From contig NZ_JAQITF010000003.1 in NCBI RefSeq assembly GCF_028618665.1, forward strand, positions 62,001 to 126,000: a DNA stretch of 64,000 bases. The letters are read 5' to 3'. The position numbers were made by a program, and so were the translations under genes. Below, in pieces: positions 38,321-47,309 of the stretch. The notes below the pieces were generated by a model. The model did not search any database and was not told the origin of the DNA. It was given only the letters and a program-made list of their open reading frames with translations. Within the stretch, counting starts at the first letter, position 1; every line of letters starts with the position of its first letter. The stretch comes from Bartonella sp. AU16XJBT. GTDB lineage: Bacteria; Pseudomonadota; Alphaproteobacteria; Rhizobiales; Rhizobiaceae.

Positions 38321-39544
38321 TTATGAAACTGTTGTTTTAAGTTGAGAGGAAACAGAATCTTTTGTTTCAAGATTGCATAAAACACGCTTCAACATCATTT
38401 CAATGTCAGCGGCACGTTCTGAATGCGTTACAAATCCTCCCCCAAGAATACGCGCCTCATGACCATTCCCATCATAAAGAACGCAAGCTTGCCCTGGTGC
38501 CACACCATTTTCACATTCCAACAGATCAACAGAAAAAACACCTTCTTTATAATGCAAGCGCGCAAGGTGGGGAGGACGCGTTGAACGCACCTTTACAGCC
38601 ACCTCAATACCTTCTGAAGGAAAATTATCTAACAGCTCATCACCAAGCCAATTCACATCACGTAAAAAAAGCTTATGCGTTTCCAACATTTCACGCGGAC
38701 CAACAATAACACGTGCATTTTCCACATCGAGATAAACCACATAAAGCGCTTCACCCGTTGACACCCCAATACCACGACGTTGACCAACAGTATAATTAAC
38801 AATTCCCGAATGTTTGCCTAAAATCTTTCCATCGATATGGACAATAAAGCCAGGATTAGCGGCTTCTGGACGCAGTTTTGCAATAACATCTGAATATTTT
38901 CCTTGTGGAACAAAACAAATATCCTGACTATCATGCTTATTGGCAACCACAAAGCCCATTTCTGCAGCTATTTCACGAACGCGCGCTTTTGGAAGATCGC
39001 CAAGCGGAAAACGCAAATAATCAATCTGTTCTTGTGTCGTTGCAAAAAGAAAATAACTCTGATCACGATCGTTATCGAGAGGACGAAAGAGTGCTCGATG
39101 TGCCCCATGAGAACGCGAACGAATATAATGTCCCGTTGCCAAAGCATCTGCCCCTAATTCACGTGCTGTTGCTAATAAATCAGCAAACTTAACCGTCTGA
39201 TTACACGCAATACATGGCACTGGCGTCTCTCCATGAGCATAGCTTTCTGCAAAAGGATCAATAACAGCTTCGCGAAAGCGCTTTTCATAATCAAGAACGT
39301 AATGCGGTATTCCCAACGTTTCTGCAACACGGCGCGCATCTTCAATATCTTGTCCCGCACAACACGCCCCTACCCGATGCGTTGCAGCCCCATGATCATA
39401 AAGCTGTAATGTAATGCCAATGACATTATACCCTTCCTTTTTCAAAAGGCCTGCAACAACAGATGAATCAACCCCCCCTGACATTGCAACAACAATGCGA
39501 GAGTCCTTAGGTTGTCCTGGTAAATCAAGACTATTCAAAAACAT
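38321..39544 (-). CDS. mnmA: tRNA-specific 2-thiouridylase MnmA
   Basis: Cytosolic enzyme that thiolates U34 of Lys, Glu and Gln tRNAs. The 407 residues include the ATP-pyrophosphatase loop SGGVDSSVV at 22-30, the first catalytic Cys in [14 protein letters not shown] and the second in [32 protein letters not shown] and the C-terminal beta-barrel follow. A C-terminal extension after [11 protein letters not shown] is slightly longer than in E. coli, common in alphaproteobacteria. Monocistronic, with its own start region facing sciP. Confidence 0.96.
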   Translation of the reverse strand: MFLNSLDLPGQPKDSRIVVAMSGGVDSSVVAGLLKKEGYNVIGITLQLYDHGAATHRVGACCAGQDIEDARRVAETLGIPHYVLDYEKRFREAVIDPFAESYAHGETPVPCIACNQTVKFADLLATARELGADALATGHYIRSRSHGAHRALFRPLDNDRDQSYFLFATTQEQIDYLRFPLGDLPKARVREIAAEMGFVVANKHDSQDICFVPQGKYSDVIAKLRPEAANPGFIVHIDGKILGKHSGIVNYTVGQRRGIGVSTGEALYVVYLDVENARVIVGPREMLETHKLFLRDVNWLGDELLDNFPSEGIEVAVKVRSTRPPHLARLHYKEGVFSVDLLECENGVAPGQACVLYDGNGHEARILGGGFVTHSERAADIEMMLKRVLCNLETKDSVSSQLKTTVS

Positions 39545-39957
39545 GTATTCATTCTCTATTTAGTGCTCTATTAATGGATACTCATATGTTAACATTCTGA
39601 TGCGCGCTTCTTCACCACTTTTATGCTATTGATTGTCTTTATATTGTTTTTTTATCCTTTCCACAACCATAGCATCATTTTCTTAAAAGCAGCTGTAAAT
39701 AAAAAAGAGTGATAGAAATAAGGCATAATGGAAATCACTTGGAGAAAATCATTTAGGAAAACTTTTTTCTCTTCTTTGAAATCTGGCAAAATAAAATCAG
39801 GAAAAATGTTACAAGAGGCGCTTCTACACAGTTCACTTGAGCCTCTTTTTACACGCTCAATCACTTTATTAATTTTTTCTTTCAGCGCGTTTAGTTCTTT
39901 TTTAAATTTCATGCTCTATAAACGAATCAAGTCCTTGACTAAAGGTAGAGGATACGA
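39545..39957. other. Intergenic region between mnmA and sciP
   Basis: Two opposed open frames overlap here (39652-39912 minus, 39728-39961 plus). Neither has a recognisable family or a good ribosome-binding site, so I leave both unannotated. The sciP promoter should be here. Confidence 0.4.
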
Positions 39958-40233
39958 ATGACCAATTTGATAAAAACACAAATGAAATATGTTATTGGGC
40001 CAGATGGAAGTCCACTTACAATTACCGACCTACCGCCACAAACAACACGGCGCTGGGTGATTCGTCGCAAAGCTGAAGTTGTTGCGGCTGTCAGAGGTGG
40101 ATTGTTAAGCCTTGACGAAGCGTGTCAACGTTATACTTTGACTGTGGAAGAATTTCTTTCATGGCAAAGTTTGATCGATGAACACGGCTTAGCGGGATTA
40201 CGAACGACCAAGATCCAACACTACAGGCATTAA
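39958..40233 (+). CDS. sciP: SciP (DUF1153), CtrA-inhibitory regulator
   Basis: DNA- and CtrA-binding helix-turn-helix protein of 91 residues; in Caulobacter it restrains CtrA-activated promoters after division. The whole DUF1153 domain is present: MKYVIGPDGSPLTITDLPP, then TTRRWVIRRKAEVVAAVRGG and LSLDEACQRYTLTVEEFLSW (residues 50-69), which forms the helix-turn-helix. AGAGG lies six bases before the ATG. A bidirectional terminator follows. Its position 1.1 kb from ctrA supports the assignment. Confidence 0.92.
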   Translation: MTNLIKTQMKYVIGPDGSPLTITDLPPQTTRRWVIRRKAEVVAAVRGGLLSLDEACQRYTLTVEEFLSWQSLIDEHGLAGLRTTKIQHYRH

Positions 40234-40280
40234 GTTGCCATTGATCATGATTCGATAACATAAAGCGCTTTATAGAAATA

Positions 40281-40315
40281 AAAACAGCTAAACTTTTATC
40301 GAGTTTAGCTGTTTT
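40281..40315. terminator. Bidirectional terminator between sciP and FliJ-like gene
   Basis: AAAACAGCTAAAC pairs perfectly with GTTTAGCTGTTTT (13 bp, nine-base loop). It is flanked by A and T runs, so it serves both convergent genes. Confidence 0.85.
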
Positions 40316-40388
40316 TATATTATTTTCAAAATGATAAAACTGAAAAAATCGATCTTTCAATAATTGTTTTGATCACCCAGTTATTGAA

Positions 40389-40775
40389 TTAGCCAACCAT
40401 TGAATTAGATTGAATCAAAATATCTTCATCATCCGCGGCAGTCTTCTTTTCTCGTGCTTCCAAAAGCTGTGCGTGTTGTAGCTCTGTATTAGCTTCATGA
40501 AGAGCAATTTCAGCATTTGTTTTTTGAAGCTGTAAATCACGAATGGAATTGAGCAGATTATCGCGTCTTTGCCGAGCTGCACGCGCAAAAGCAGAATAAG
40601 CAAAATGGTGAACATCATTGTTTCCAGATTTACGTTCTTCGTGACAAATCTGTGACTCCAGTTCTAACACCATTCGTTCAAATTCTGCAATCATCATCTC
40701 AAGCTGTGCAATTTCACGGCGCTTTCCACGCACTTGAAACATCCTCAATCGCACCATATTGTCCCGTGGTTTCAT
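40389..40775 (-). CDS. FliJ-like coiled-coil protein
   Basis: Almost entirely helical protein of 128 residues (RREIAQLEMMIAEFERMVLE, ARAARQRRDNLLNSIRDLQL, then ALHEANTELQHAQLLE), with the size and heptad pattern of the flagellar export chaperone FliJ. The ATG at 40775 is supported by AAGGAG eight bases upstream; the frame opens at 40814. A FliJ-like gene is often annotated near ctrA/sciP in alphaproteobacteria. No other flagellar gene is in the window, and many Bartonella species lack flagella, so it may have another role. Family call is moderate because coiled coils align easily. Confidence 0.6.
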   Translation of the reverse strand: MKPRDNMVRLRMFQVRGKRREIAQLEMMIAEFERMVLELESQICHEERKSGNNDVHHFAYSAFARAARQRRDNLLNSIRDLQLQKTNAEIALHEANTELQHAQLLEAREKKTAADDEDILIQSNSMVG

Positions 40776-41340
40776 ACTCACTACTCCTTGATTGTGCCAA
40801 CTCAAAACGCGCATCCATACTCAATTCATATTGTTTTAGTTATATGCCTATCCGAAAAAAACAGTCCATTAAGGAGACTATAACTTCGTCCTTCCTTAAA
40901 GCATCTGCAAACACAACCTTCTTTAAGAGCCATAACTATTTCTTTACTTTTCCCTCCCACTATAAAATAAAGAGGTTTAAAGCTCCGTAAATAAACACTG
41001 AAATTGTAAAAAAGTAATTTATAAGGCTTTTTTACAAGATTTTTTTTAGGTTAAAGTTTATAGAAAAGACCCTTCATTTTTTATTATGTTAAAAAGTCCG
41101 CGATTTTTTTAAAATAATTTTATAGCCTCTTTCAAAAATAAAAATATTTTGTTAACCACTATCATGGATAGTGGGGAATTTAGTAGTGATTGTTACGCGT
41201 ACTACTGAAATATTCATAAACGCTTTATTGCTAAGTGTTTGATTTCATGAATTGTTTTTATAAGCAGTGGTTTTTATTAACTGTTTATAAAAGAGAAATG
41301 CTCCTTGTGATTCGTAAAGGAGCGAAGTGAGGGATCTAAA
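40776..41340. promoter_or_regulatory. ctrA upstream region with CtrA-box-like element
   Basis: No gene. TTAA at 41277-41280, seven bases, then TAAA at 41288-41291 is one mismatch from the CtrA consensus TTAA-N7-TTAA and lies about 55 bases before the ctrA start, as expected for autoregulation. Another TTAACCACT lies near 41153. The intergenic length fits multiple promoters. Confidence 0.4.
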
Positions 41341-42042
41341 ATGCGCGTATTATTAATTGAAGATGATAGAGCGGTTACTCAAAGCATTGAGTTGATGCTA
41401 AAGTCAGCCAATTTTAATGTTTATATCACTGATCTTGGTGAAGAAGGTATCGATTTAGGAAAACTCTATGATTACGATATCATTTTGCTTGATCTGAATT
41501 TACCTGATATGTCAGGGTACGATGTCTTGCGGACTCTAAGGTTGGCAAAAATAAAAACGCCTGTCCTTATCCTTTCCGGGATGAATGCCATTGAGGACAA
41601 GGTCCGTGGTTTTGGCTCTGGGGCAGACGACTATATGACAAAACCTTTTCATAAGGATGAACTTATTGCGCGTATTCATGCAGTTGTTCGTCGTTCTAAA
41701 GGACATGCACAATCAGTTATTGTTACCGGTGATCTCACCGTTAACCTTGACGCAAAAACCGTCGAAGTTGCAGGACGCCCTGTTCACTTAACCGGTAAAG
41801 AGTACCAAATGCTAGAGCTTCTCTCTTTGCGCAAAGGTACAACACTGACCAAGGAAATGTTTCTCAATCATCTCTATGGTGGAATGGATGAACCAGAACT
41901 GAAAATTATCGATGTTTTTATCTGTAAATTACGGAAAAAATTGGAAGCAGTCTCTTCCAATGTAAATTACATTGATACCGTTTGGGGACGTGGTTATGTG
42001 TTGCGTGATCCAGTTGAAGAAAACGTACGAAAAACCGCTTAA
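41341..42042 (+). CDS. ctrA: Cell-cycle response regulator CtrA
   Basis: Master alphaproteobacterial cell-cycle regulator of 233 residues, phosphorylated through the CckA-ChpT relay. The receiver domain carries the acidic pair in LLIEDDRAV, phospho-acceptor Asp51 ([12 protein letters not shown]) and [10 protein letters not shown]. The winged-helix output domain has [20 protein letters not shown] and [13 protein letters not shown]. The sequence is very close to Caulobacter/Brucella CtrA. It ends KTA rather than the AA that guides ClpXP degradation in Caulobacter. A clear terminator follows. chpT is 225 bases away, convergent. Confidence 0.97.
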   Translation: MRVLLIEDDRAVTQSIELMLKSANFNVYITDLGEEGIDLGKLYDYDIILLDLNLPDMSGYDVLRTLRLAKIKTPVLILSGMNAIEDKVRGFGSGADDYMTKPFHKDELIARIHAVVRRSKGHAQSVIVTGDLTVNLDAKTVEVAGRPVHLTGKEYQMLELLSLRKGTTLTKEMFLNHLYGGMDEPELKIIDVFICKLRKKLEAVSSNVNYIDTVWGRGYVLRDPVEENVRKTA

Positions 42043-42062
42043 GCAGTGAAAATACACATTGT

Positions 42063-42093
42063 AAAATCTCGGAATGTAGCGGGCCGAGATTTT
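42063..42093 (+). terminator. ctrA terminator
   Basis: AAAATCTCGG pairs with CCGAGATTTT (10 bp, 11-base loop), followed by one T and CCC, 20 bases after the ctrA stop. Confidence 0.75.
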
Positions 42094-42266
42094 TCCCAAG
42101 ATTTTTCTCTGTCACAAATAAAAAAACTCGCACACAAAAAATCTCATATAGAAAGCGCTTAAAGCTTAAGAAGTAACCACACCCTATTCACAAATATACT
42201 CCTATCGCTCGTAAATTTAATCGAAGTTTCTTTTTCCCCAACACGGCTTAAGCGCTTCTCTCTCAT

Positions 42267-42905
42267 TCAAAGCTTTTTCACACTTTCTAAAACAATACAA
42301 TGATCTCTTTCATCAATATTTATTTTCATCTCTGTCATCTGAGCAAGTAACATTGTGTAATAAAATTGGATGACATGTGCATCAATAAGCTCTTCTTTAA
42401 CTTCTCTATGATATAATGCCAAAAAATGAGGAGGAATACGGAGAGTTTGACCCAAAATCTCAAATCGAAAAGAACGTTTATTTCCCTCTTGCACAATCAT
42501 AACAACAATTTCACCACCACGAGAAACTGTTGCATTGGCAATCAATAACAAATTAAGCAAAAGTTTAACTTCATCTTTTTGTAACAACAAAGAAGGAGCC
42601 TGCCATTTTAAAGTTGCTTTTTCTTGCTGCATATATTGTTGAGCAACCTGCTCTGCAGCACGTGTATCTATTTGTCCGCCACTTGCACCAGCAAAACCAA
42701 AAGCCAATCGCGCAAATTGTAGACGTGCAGAAGCACTCGCAACGGATAAACGCACCAATTGCAAAGCCTCTTCTTCAGCGCCCCCGTCGTCATAAAGCTC
42801 CATTGCATTTTGAATAGCCCCCACAGGTGAAATCAAATCATGGCAAATACGACTACAAAGCAAAGCAGCAAGATCCATAGGCTTCAAAGAAATAGCGAAC
42901 GTCAT
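42267..42905 (-). CDS. chpT: Histidine phosphotransferase ChpT
   Basis: Relay protein passing phosphate from CckA to CtrA and CpdR. The 212 residues form a pseudo-histidine-kinase dimer fold: helix 1 holds LLCSRICHDLISPVGAIQNA with the phospho-acceptor His22, and the C-terminal half is a degenerate ATPase-like domain lacking the N and G boxes of true kinases. Convergent with ctrA, a placement seen in Brucella and relatives. The start codon opens MTFAISLKPMDLAALL; the upstream purines are weak. Confidence 0.93.
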   Translation of the reverse strand: MTFAISLKPMDLAALLCSRICHDLISPVGAIQNAMELYDDGGAEEEALQLVRLSVASASARLQFARLAFGFAGASGGQIDTRAAEQVAQQYMQQEKATLKWQAPSLLLQKDEVKLLLNLLLIANATVSRGGEIVVMIVQEGNKRSFRFEILGQTLRIPPHFLALYHREVKEELIDAHVIQFYYTMLLAQMTEMKINIDERDHCIVLESVKKL

Positions 42906-43121
42906 AACGGTTGAAAACTCCTAAATTCAAGAAAACAAACTTTATTTTAAAGGAAAACTCTTAACATCTAATGCATAAGAGAAAACATTAACAATCATGC
43001 TAAAAAAAAATCAGAAATAAATTCAAGAATTTAAATAACCTTACACCTTATTTTTTATTTGAATAGAATGAAAATTCTAATATTATCTTTTTGTTTGTCA
43101 CTAATAAAAGGAGAAAACTCT

Positions 43122-43718
43122 ATGGCTCTCTCTCTGCTAAAATACTGGTACAAAAATATTATATCTTTAATTTTCCTTTTATTCGTCACCATAAACACTA
43201 CACATGCTCAACTAAAACCAATAGAGCAAAACGAGCCCCATTATTCACTTCAAGAAATTATTGATTCTGGTCATATTTTTTTTGGAAAAACAGCTAGTGG
43301 TCTGGCGATCGCAATTCAAAATATTTTTTCAAAATACGGTTATCCCAATGCCTATATTTTAGGAGAAGAAGCTTCTGGTGCCTTTTTTGCTGGATTAACC
43401 TATGGCGAAGGAAAAGTTTTTAGTAAAAGTTATGGTCAGCATAAAGTTTTTTGGCAAGGTCCCTCAGTAGGATGGGATTTTGGTGGCCAAGGTTCCCGTC
43501 TCATGATCTTGGTTTACAATCTTAAGAGCATAAATAATTTATGGAGACGCTATGGCGGTGTTTCAGGTTCGGCCTATTTAATTGCAGGGGTTGGTTTTCA
43601 TGTGCTTAAATACCATGATACCTTGTTAATCCCAATACGGACAGGAATCGGTGCACGCCTTGGTATTAACATAGGGTATTTAAAATTAACACCGAGACCG
43701 ACATGGAATCCGTTTTAA
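43122..43718 (+). CDS. Periplasmic DUF1134 protein (EipA-like)
   Basis: Exported protein of 198 residues. The start at 43122 is fixed by AAGGAG eight bases upstream and by a good signal peptide (KNIISLIFLLFVTINTTHA, cleavage before QLKP). The mature domain is DUF1134: QEIIDSGHIFFGKTASGLAI, AFFAGLTYGEGKVFSKSYGQ, then KVFWQGPSVGWDFGGQGSR and GARLGINIGYLKLTPRPTWN. The Brucella homologue EipA is needed for envelope integrity and is controlled by CtrA. TTTA-N7-TTAC (43030-43044), a partial CtrA box, lies about 80 bases upstream. Two small genes follow closely. Confidence 0.9.
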   Translation: MALSLLKYWYKNIISLIFLLFVTINTTHAQLKPIEQNEPHYSLQEIIDSGHIFFGKTASGLAIAIQNIFSKYGYPNAYILGEEASGAFFAGLTYGEGKVFSKSYGQHKVFWQGPSVGWDFGGQGSRLMILVYNLKSINNLWRRYGGVSGSAYLIAGVGFHVLKYHDTLLIPIRTGIGARLGINIGYLKLTPRPTWNPF

Positions 43719-43745
43719 ACGGTTTCTTATTTGAAAAGAGGTATT

Positions 43746-44132
43746 ATGCTTATCCAATCGTTTCTTTTTTTTATTCTTGGCGTCGCCTCCACTTCTTGGT
43801 TACTGGTGCTTTTATCCCCTCTTATTTGGCGTAAAGCTGTTCATTTTGCGCATAAAAATGTTTGTGCACAAATTCCATTATCGCTCACGGAAATACAAGC
43901 AAACCACGATTTTGTCCGCGCACAACATGCTGTAGAATTAGCAAAAAACCAACAAAAGTACGAATCTTTGCAAAAAAAATATGCCCAACAGAAAATACAC
44001 CTGAGCCAATTAAAAGAACAACTTTATCAGCTATACCTTTCTGCACAAAACGCTTTTCCCAAAGAAACGATCGCAATCAAACAAAATATCGTCACAACAA
44101 ACACCTCCAAAGGAAAGCAAAACGATGCATGA
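43746..44132 (+). CDS. Membrane-anchored coiled-coil protein downstream of eipA-like gene
   Basis: This 128-residue protein has one N-terminal transmembrane helix (QSFLFFILGVASTSWLLVLL) and a long coiled coil (AVELAKNQQKYESLQKKYAQ, QKIHLSQLKEQLYQLY). The start at 43746 follows AGAGG by four bases; the frame opens at TTG 43731. It begins 27 bases after the DUF1134 gene and overlaps the next gene by eight bases, so the three are almost surely co-transcribed. Family not recognised. The context suggests an envelope role, by inference only. Confidence 0.7.
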   Translation: MLIQSFLFFILGVASTSWLLVLLSPLIWRKAVHFAHKNVCAQIPLSLTEIQANHDFVRAQHAVELAKNQQKYESLQKKYAQQKIHLSQLKEQLYQLYLSAQNAFPKETIAIKQNIVTTNTSKGKQNDA

Positions 44133-44388
44133 AAAAATCGCACACTATCAGAAACGTTTACAAAAAATCCAAACGCATGGGCTTGATACAACTGCTAACC
44201 ACCAACTGCTGGAAAAACTCCGTGAAGAAACAAAAGAACTTGCAGCAACATTAGCCGCTCAAATAGCCCTACAAGAAGGGAATAAATCACCCATCAACAC
44301 ATTGATTCAAAAATCCAAAAGCAAAAACGACCTAGCATCACGTATTCGCAAAAAAATAATTTTTCTCTCCAAAAGTCCCGTTAAATAA
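44125..44388 (+). CDS. Small coiled-coil protein, third gene of eipA-like operon
   Basis: This 87-residue soluble protein is rich in charged residues, with a predicted coiled coil (MHEKIAHYQKRLQKIQ, LLEKLREETKELAATLAAQI) and a basic C-terminus (SRIRKKIIFLSKSPVK). Its ATG lies inside the end of the preceding gene with GGAAAG upstream, so translation is probably coupled. The shared coiled-coil character suggests it binds its membrane-anchored neighbour. Unrecognised family. In relatives the two may be one longer protein. Confidence 0.65.
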   Translation: MHEKIAHYQKRLQKIQTHGLDTTANHQLLEKLREETKELAATLAAQIALQEGNKSPINTLIQKSKSKNDLASRIRKKIIFLSKSPVK

Positions 44389-44711
44389 GTTACCTTTGAA
44401 AACACCTTAAATGAAGAATAAAACCAACAAAGGTTCATGGTAACTTTCATAAAACCAAATATTTTTCATTAAGCGTGGCTTTCTTCTGAAGCGAAAAGAC
44501 AAAATTTCTTACCCTACACCGATTTAAAAAAATCCATCTCCTTGTCTAGCGATGCGACTTACTTGTCATATCACAGCCCAGACAACATTTCATGAGTCCT
44601 AGAGGCAAATAATACTTTAAAATATTCATCACACACTCTAACAAAAAATATCTTCTAAGATGGACCACCCATAAAGCTTTTACCATAAGTTTTAAAAATA
44701 AAAGCACGCTC
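44389..44711. other. Intergenic stretch without gene
   Basis: AT-rich with no coding signal or strong terminator, between convergent gene groups. Confidence 0.4.
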
Positions 44712-45830
44712 TCAAGAGGAATAAAAATCTCTTATTTTTTTTATAATCATATCCTGATCCGTTTGCGTCAAGTAAGGATGCATTGGTAAACTTAAAACAC
44801 ACTCCCCTAAAGACTCTGAAACAGAAAGGGAATCTTTTACATAAGGAAAATGTTTATAAGCTGGCTGTTGATGCAAAGGGGTTTTATAATAAACCATTGT
44901 AGGGATAGAATTTTTTTGTAAAAAATCTTTTAATTTATCACGCTCTTTGACCTTAATCGTATATTGTGCATAAGCAGAACGAATATTTTCTTCTATTTCT
45001 GGAACTGTAACAATATCTCTTAAACCATTGGAATAGCGTTGAGCAATTTCTACACGCTTTTCCATTTCATCTTCAAAAATCACAAACTTTTCGAGTAAAA
45101 TTGCAGCCTGAATACTATCAAGACGCGAATTCATACCAATCCGGACATTATCATATTGTGTTTCACCTTTACCATGAAACAAAATAGAGCGTAAAAGTTC
45201 TGCCAAATAATCATCATTGGTCATCATAGCGCCTCCATCGCCATAACACCCTAATGGTTTTGCAGGATAAAAACTTGTGGCAGCCACATCACCAAAAGCA
45301 CCGCACATAGTATTACCGCTTCTTCCACCCATAGATTGAGCAGCATCTTCAATGACAAAAAGATTTTCCTTTGCTGCCACTTGAGCAATCTGCACATAGT
45401 CAGCGGAAAGCCCAAATAAATCAACGGCAATAATAGCCTTTGGCTTTAACCGTCCCTCTTTTTTAACCATTTCGATAGCGTGAGAAAGTTTTTCAACATC
45501 AATATTAAATGTATCGGGTAACACATCAATAAAAACAGGCTCAGCCCCCACCAAAGCCACCACTTCGGCCGTTGCCGAAAAGGTAAAGCTAGGACAAAAC
45601 ACAGCATCCCCTGGACCAATATTTTTAGCCATAAGAGGCATCTTCAAAGCATCTGTTCCATTCGCACATGCAATGACATGTTTAACGCCAAGATATTCAG
45701 CCAATTTCCCTTCAAACTCTGTTACTTTTGGCCCCAAAATATACTGACCACTCGCGACCACATGCGCAATTGCAGAATTAATTTTATCTTCAATACGCGC
45801 ACGCTGCGCCCCAAGGTCGATGAATTGCAT
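44712..45830 (-). CDS. DegT/DnrJ/EryC1/StrS sugar aminotransferase
   Basis: PLP-dependent nucleotide-sugar aminotransferase of 372 residues, converting a keto-sugar nucleotide to its amino form. Visible motifs are YILGPKVTEFEGKLAEYLGV, ACANGTDALKMPLMAKNIGP, DLFGLSADY, FVIEDAAQSMGG and the PLP-lysine region ATSFYPAKPLGCYGDGGAMM, with NSRLDSIQAAILLEK after. GGAG five bases before ATG 45830 decides the start. The oxidoreductase gene lies 49 bases upstream on the same strand. This WbpE/WbpB-like pair suggests a 3-amino uronic-type sugar for surface polysaccharide, but the exact product is inferred. Confidence 0.9.
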   Translation of the reverse strand: MQFIDLGAQRARIEDKINSAIAHVVASGQYILGPKVTEFEGKLAEYLGVKHVIACANGTDALKMPLMAKNIGPGDAVFCPSFTFSATAEVVALVGAEPVFIDVLPDTFNIDVEKLSHAIEMVKKEGRLKPKAIIAVDLFGLSADYVQIAQVAAKENLFVIEDAAQSMGGRSGNTMCGAFGDVAATSFYPAKPLGCYGDGGAMMTNDDYLAELLRSILFHGKGETQYDNVRIGMNSRLDSIQAAILLEKFVIFEDEMEKRVEIAQRYSNGLRDIVTVPEIEENIRSAYAQYTIKVKERDKLKDFLQKNSIPTMVYYKTPLHQQPAYKHFPYVKDSLSVSESLGECVLSLPMHPYLTQTDQDMIIKKIRDFYSS

Positions 45831-45879
45831 ATTAACTCCATTGATCATCACAAAAATGCAAAAGCGCTACTTATCTCTT

Positions 45880-46836
45880 TTATCTATCATAATTGAGACC
45901 AGCAGCTGTTAAAATCCGTAAAACCGCAATAGCATCATCACCATTTGTACGAGGCAATTGACGCATTTGAATACAATAAAGAAAATGCCGTAATTCGCAA
46001 GTAAGCGGCAAATCTTCACAAACATCAATGTAATTCAGCTCTTCCATGCTAAAAGCCCACTCTTGATTCTCTTTCCAAACGGCAAAATGGTGTATTGCCA
46101 ATTTACGGCTCCATGGTTCCATATCATCAAAAACGAGCATAGCCTTTGTCCCCACAACAGTTAAACGCCTCTCACGATAAGGACTCAAGCGTGAAGCAAA
46201 AAGATGACTCCGTATACCATTTGGAAAAGTCATATGAACATGGGAAAAATCGGAAATCTGATCAACGACAGCAGTCCCCTCACCGCGAATTTCGGAGGGT
46301 TCACATCCTGTCAATGCTAAAATCATTGAGAGATCATGAGGGGCAAGATCCCATAAAGCATCACTATGTGTGTGAAATTTTCCAAAGCCTAATCGATGAG
46401 AATAAATATACCGCACCTCCCCCAATTCTCCGTTTTTCACCAATTCACACATTTTTTCAAAAGCGGGATGAAAACGTAAAATATGACCCACCATAAAAAC
46501 TCGCCCATAGGCTTCAGCCTCCTGAACTTGGCGTTTAGCATCAGCCACATTCAAGGCTATTGGTTTTTCCACCAAAACATCTTTACCATTTTTAACAGCC
46601 CGCAGCACATTTTGCGTATGAAATTGTGGAGGCAGCGCTAATACTAGCGCATCAATATTTTGATGAGTGAAAAGATCATCTGGTGGAACAACCTCTACAC
46701 CATACATTGCTGCAAAGCTGGCAGCGCGATCAGCATTAATATCAGAAACTGCTGCTAAAGCCCCAAGAGAATGGAGTGTCCGTATATGATTTTCACCCCA
46801 ATGACCGCATCCTAAAACCGCTACACGTGGCACCAT
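45880..46836 (-). CDS. Gfo/Idh/MocA-family nucleotide-sugar oxidoreductase
   Basis: NAD-dependent dehydrogenase of 318 residues. The N-terminal Rossmann fold has VAVLGCGHWGENHIRTLHSL at residues 5-24. The catalytic EKP motif is in KDVLVEKPIALNVADAKRQV, and LAPHDLSMILALTG holds the conserved downstream Asp/His. The C-terminal alpha/beta domain is normal in length. It is first in a two-gene unit with the aminotransferase, matching the WbpB-WbpE or WlbA-WlbC pattern of oxidation at C3 followed by transamination. Acetyltransferase and epimerase partners are not in the window. Confidence 0.88.
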   Translation of the reverse strand: MVPRVAVLGCGHWGENHIRTLHSLGALAAVSDINADRAASFAAMYGVEVVPPDDLFTHQNIDALVLALPPQFHTQNVLRAVKNGKDVLVEKPIALNVADAKRQVQEAEAYGRVFMVGHILRFHPAFEKMCELVKNGELGEVRYIYSHRLGFGKFHTHSDALWDLAPHDLSMILALTGCEPSEIRGEGTAVVDQISDFSHVHMTFPNGIRSHLFASRLSPYRERRLTVVGTKAMLVFDDMEPWSRKLAIHHFAVWKENQEWAFSMEELNYIDVCEDLPLTCELRHFLYCIQMRQLPRTNGDDAIAVLRILTAAGLNYDR

Positions 46837-46995
46837 TTTTATGCCTTACCCTACTTTATCTATAAAATTATACTTTTACATATCGAGGATAAAATAGAAT
46901 GACAAGAGAAAAGCTTAAAAACGATGCTTGACATGTCACTATTCTACCCCTTATATCCGCAGAAGATGTAATTATTTGCAATATAATTTTATTTT

Positions 46996-47072
46996 GGCGG
47001 AGTAGCTCAGTAGGTTAGAGCAGAGGAATCATAATCCTTGTGTCGGGGGTTCAAATCCCTCCTCCGCTACCA
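46996..47072 (+). tRNA. Elongator tRNA-Met (CAT)
   Basis: This 77-nt cloverleaf includes CCA. Acceptor GGCGGAG pairs with CTCCGCT (first pair G-U). Other features are D-arm GCTCAGTAGGTTAGAGC, anticodon loop ATCATAA and T-arm GGTTCAAATC. The sequence closely matches alphaproteobacterial elongator tRNA-Met. The prophage module begins about 240 bases downstream, so it may mark the integration site. Confidence 0.93.
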
Positions 47073-47088
47073 TTTTTTTCAGATTGTA

Positions 47089-47133
47089 TGTAGCTTGCCT
47101 GTAGCTTGCCTGTTGTAGCTTGTGTAGCTTGCC
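47089..47133 (+). repeat. Short tandem repeat TGTAGCTTGCC next to tRNA-Met
   Basis: TGTAGCTTGCC occurs at 47089, 47100 and 47123, with a truncated unit (TGTAGCTTG) at 47114. A second motif GGGTTTTGTA/AGGTTTTGTA follows twice (near 47137 and 47160). It sits between the tRNA 3' end and the phage module. Confidence 0.8.
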
Positions 47134-47207
47134 AGCGGGTTTTGTATATTTTGCCACCAGGTTTTGTACCAATTTATTTTCTTTTAAAGGGTTTTTAAGG
47201 TTTTCTC

Positions 47208-47228
47208 AAAGGGTCTTCAAAGACCTTT
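47208..47228. terminator. Hairpin downstream of dnaB
   Basis: AAAGGGTCT pairs with AGACCTTT (one bulged G, TCAA loop). It lies about 80 bases after the dnaB stop on the minus strand but lacks a good T run, so termination is only a suggestion. Confidence 0.35.
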
Positions 47229-47309
47229 CAAAGGGTGTTTTAAGATTCGTCATTTTTTGTGAGAATCTATGGGATTTTGCTTCTCAAGTATCGGATCATT
47301 ATTTTGAGC

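Noticed and set aside
39652-39961. Two opposed ORFs between mnmA and sciP
   Set aside because: They overlap each other, neither shows a family or good start, and the region must hold the sciP promoter.
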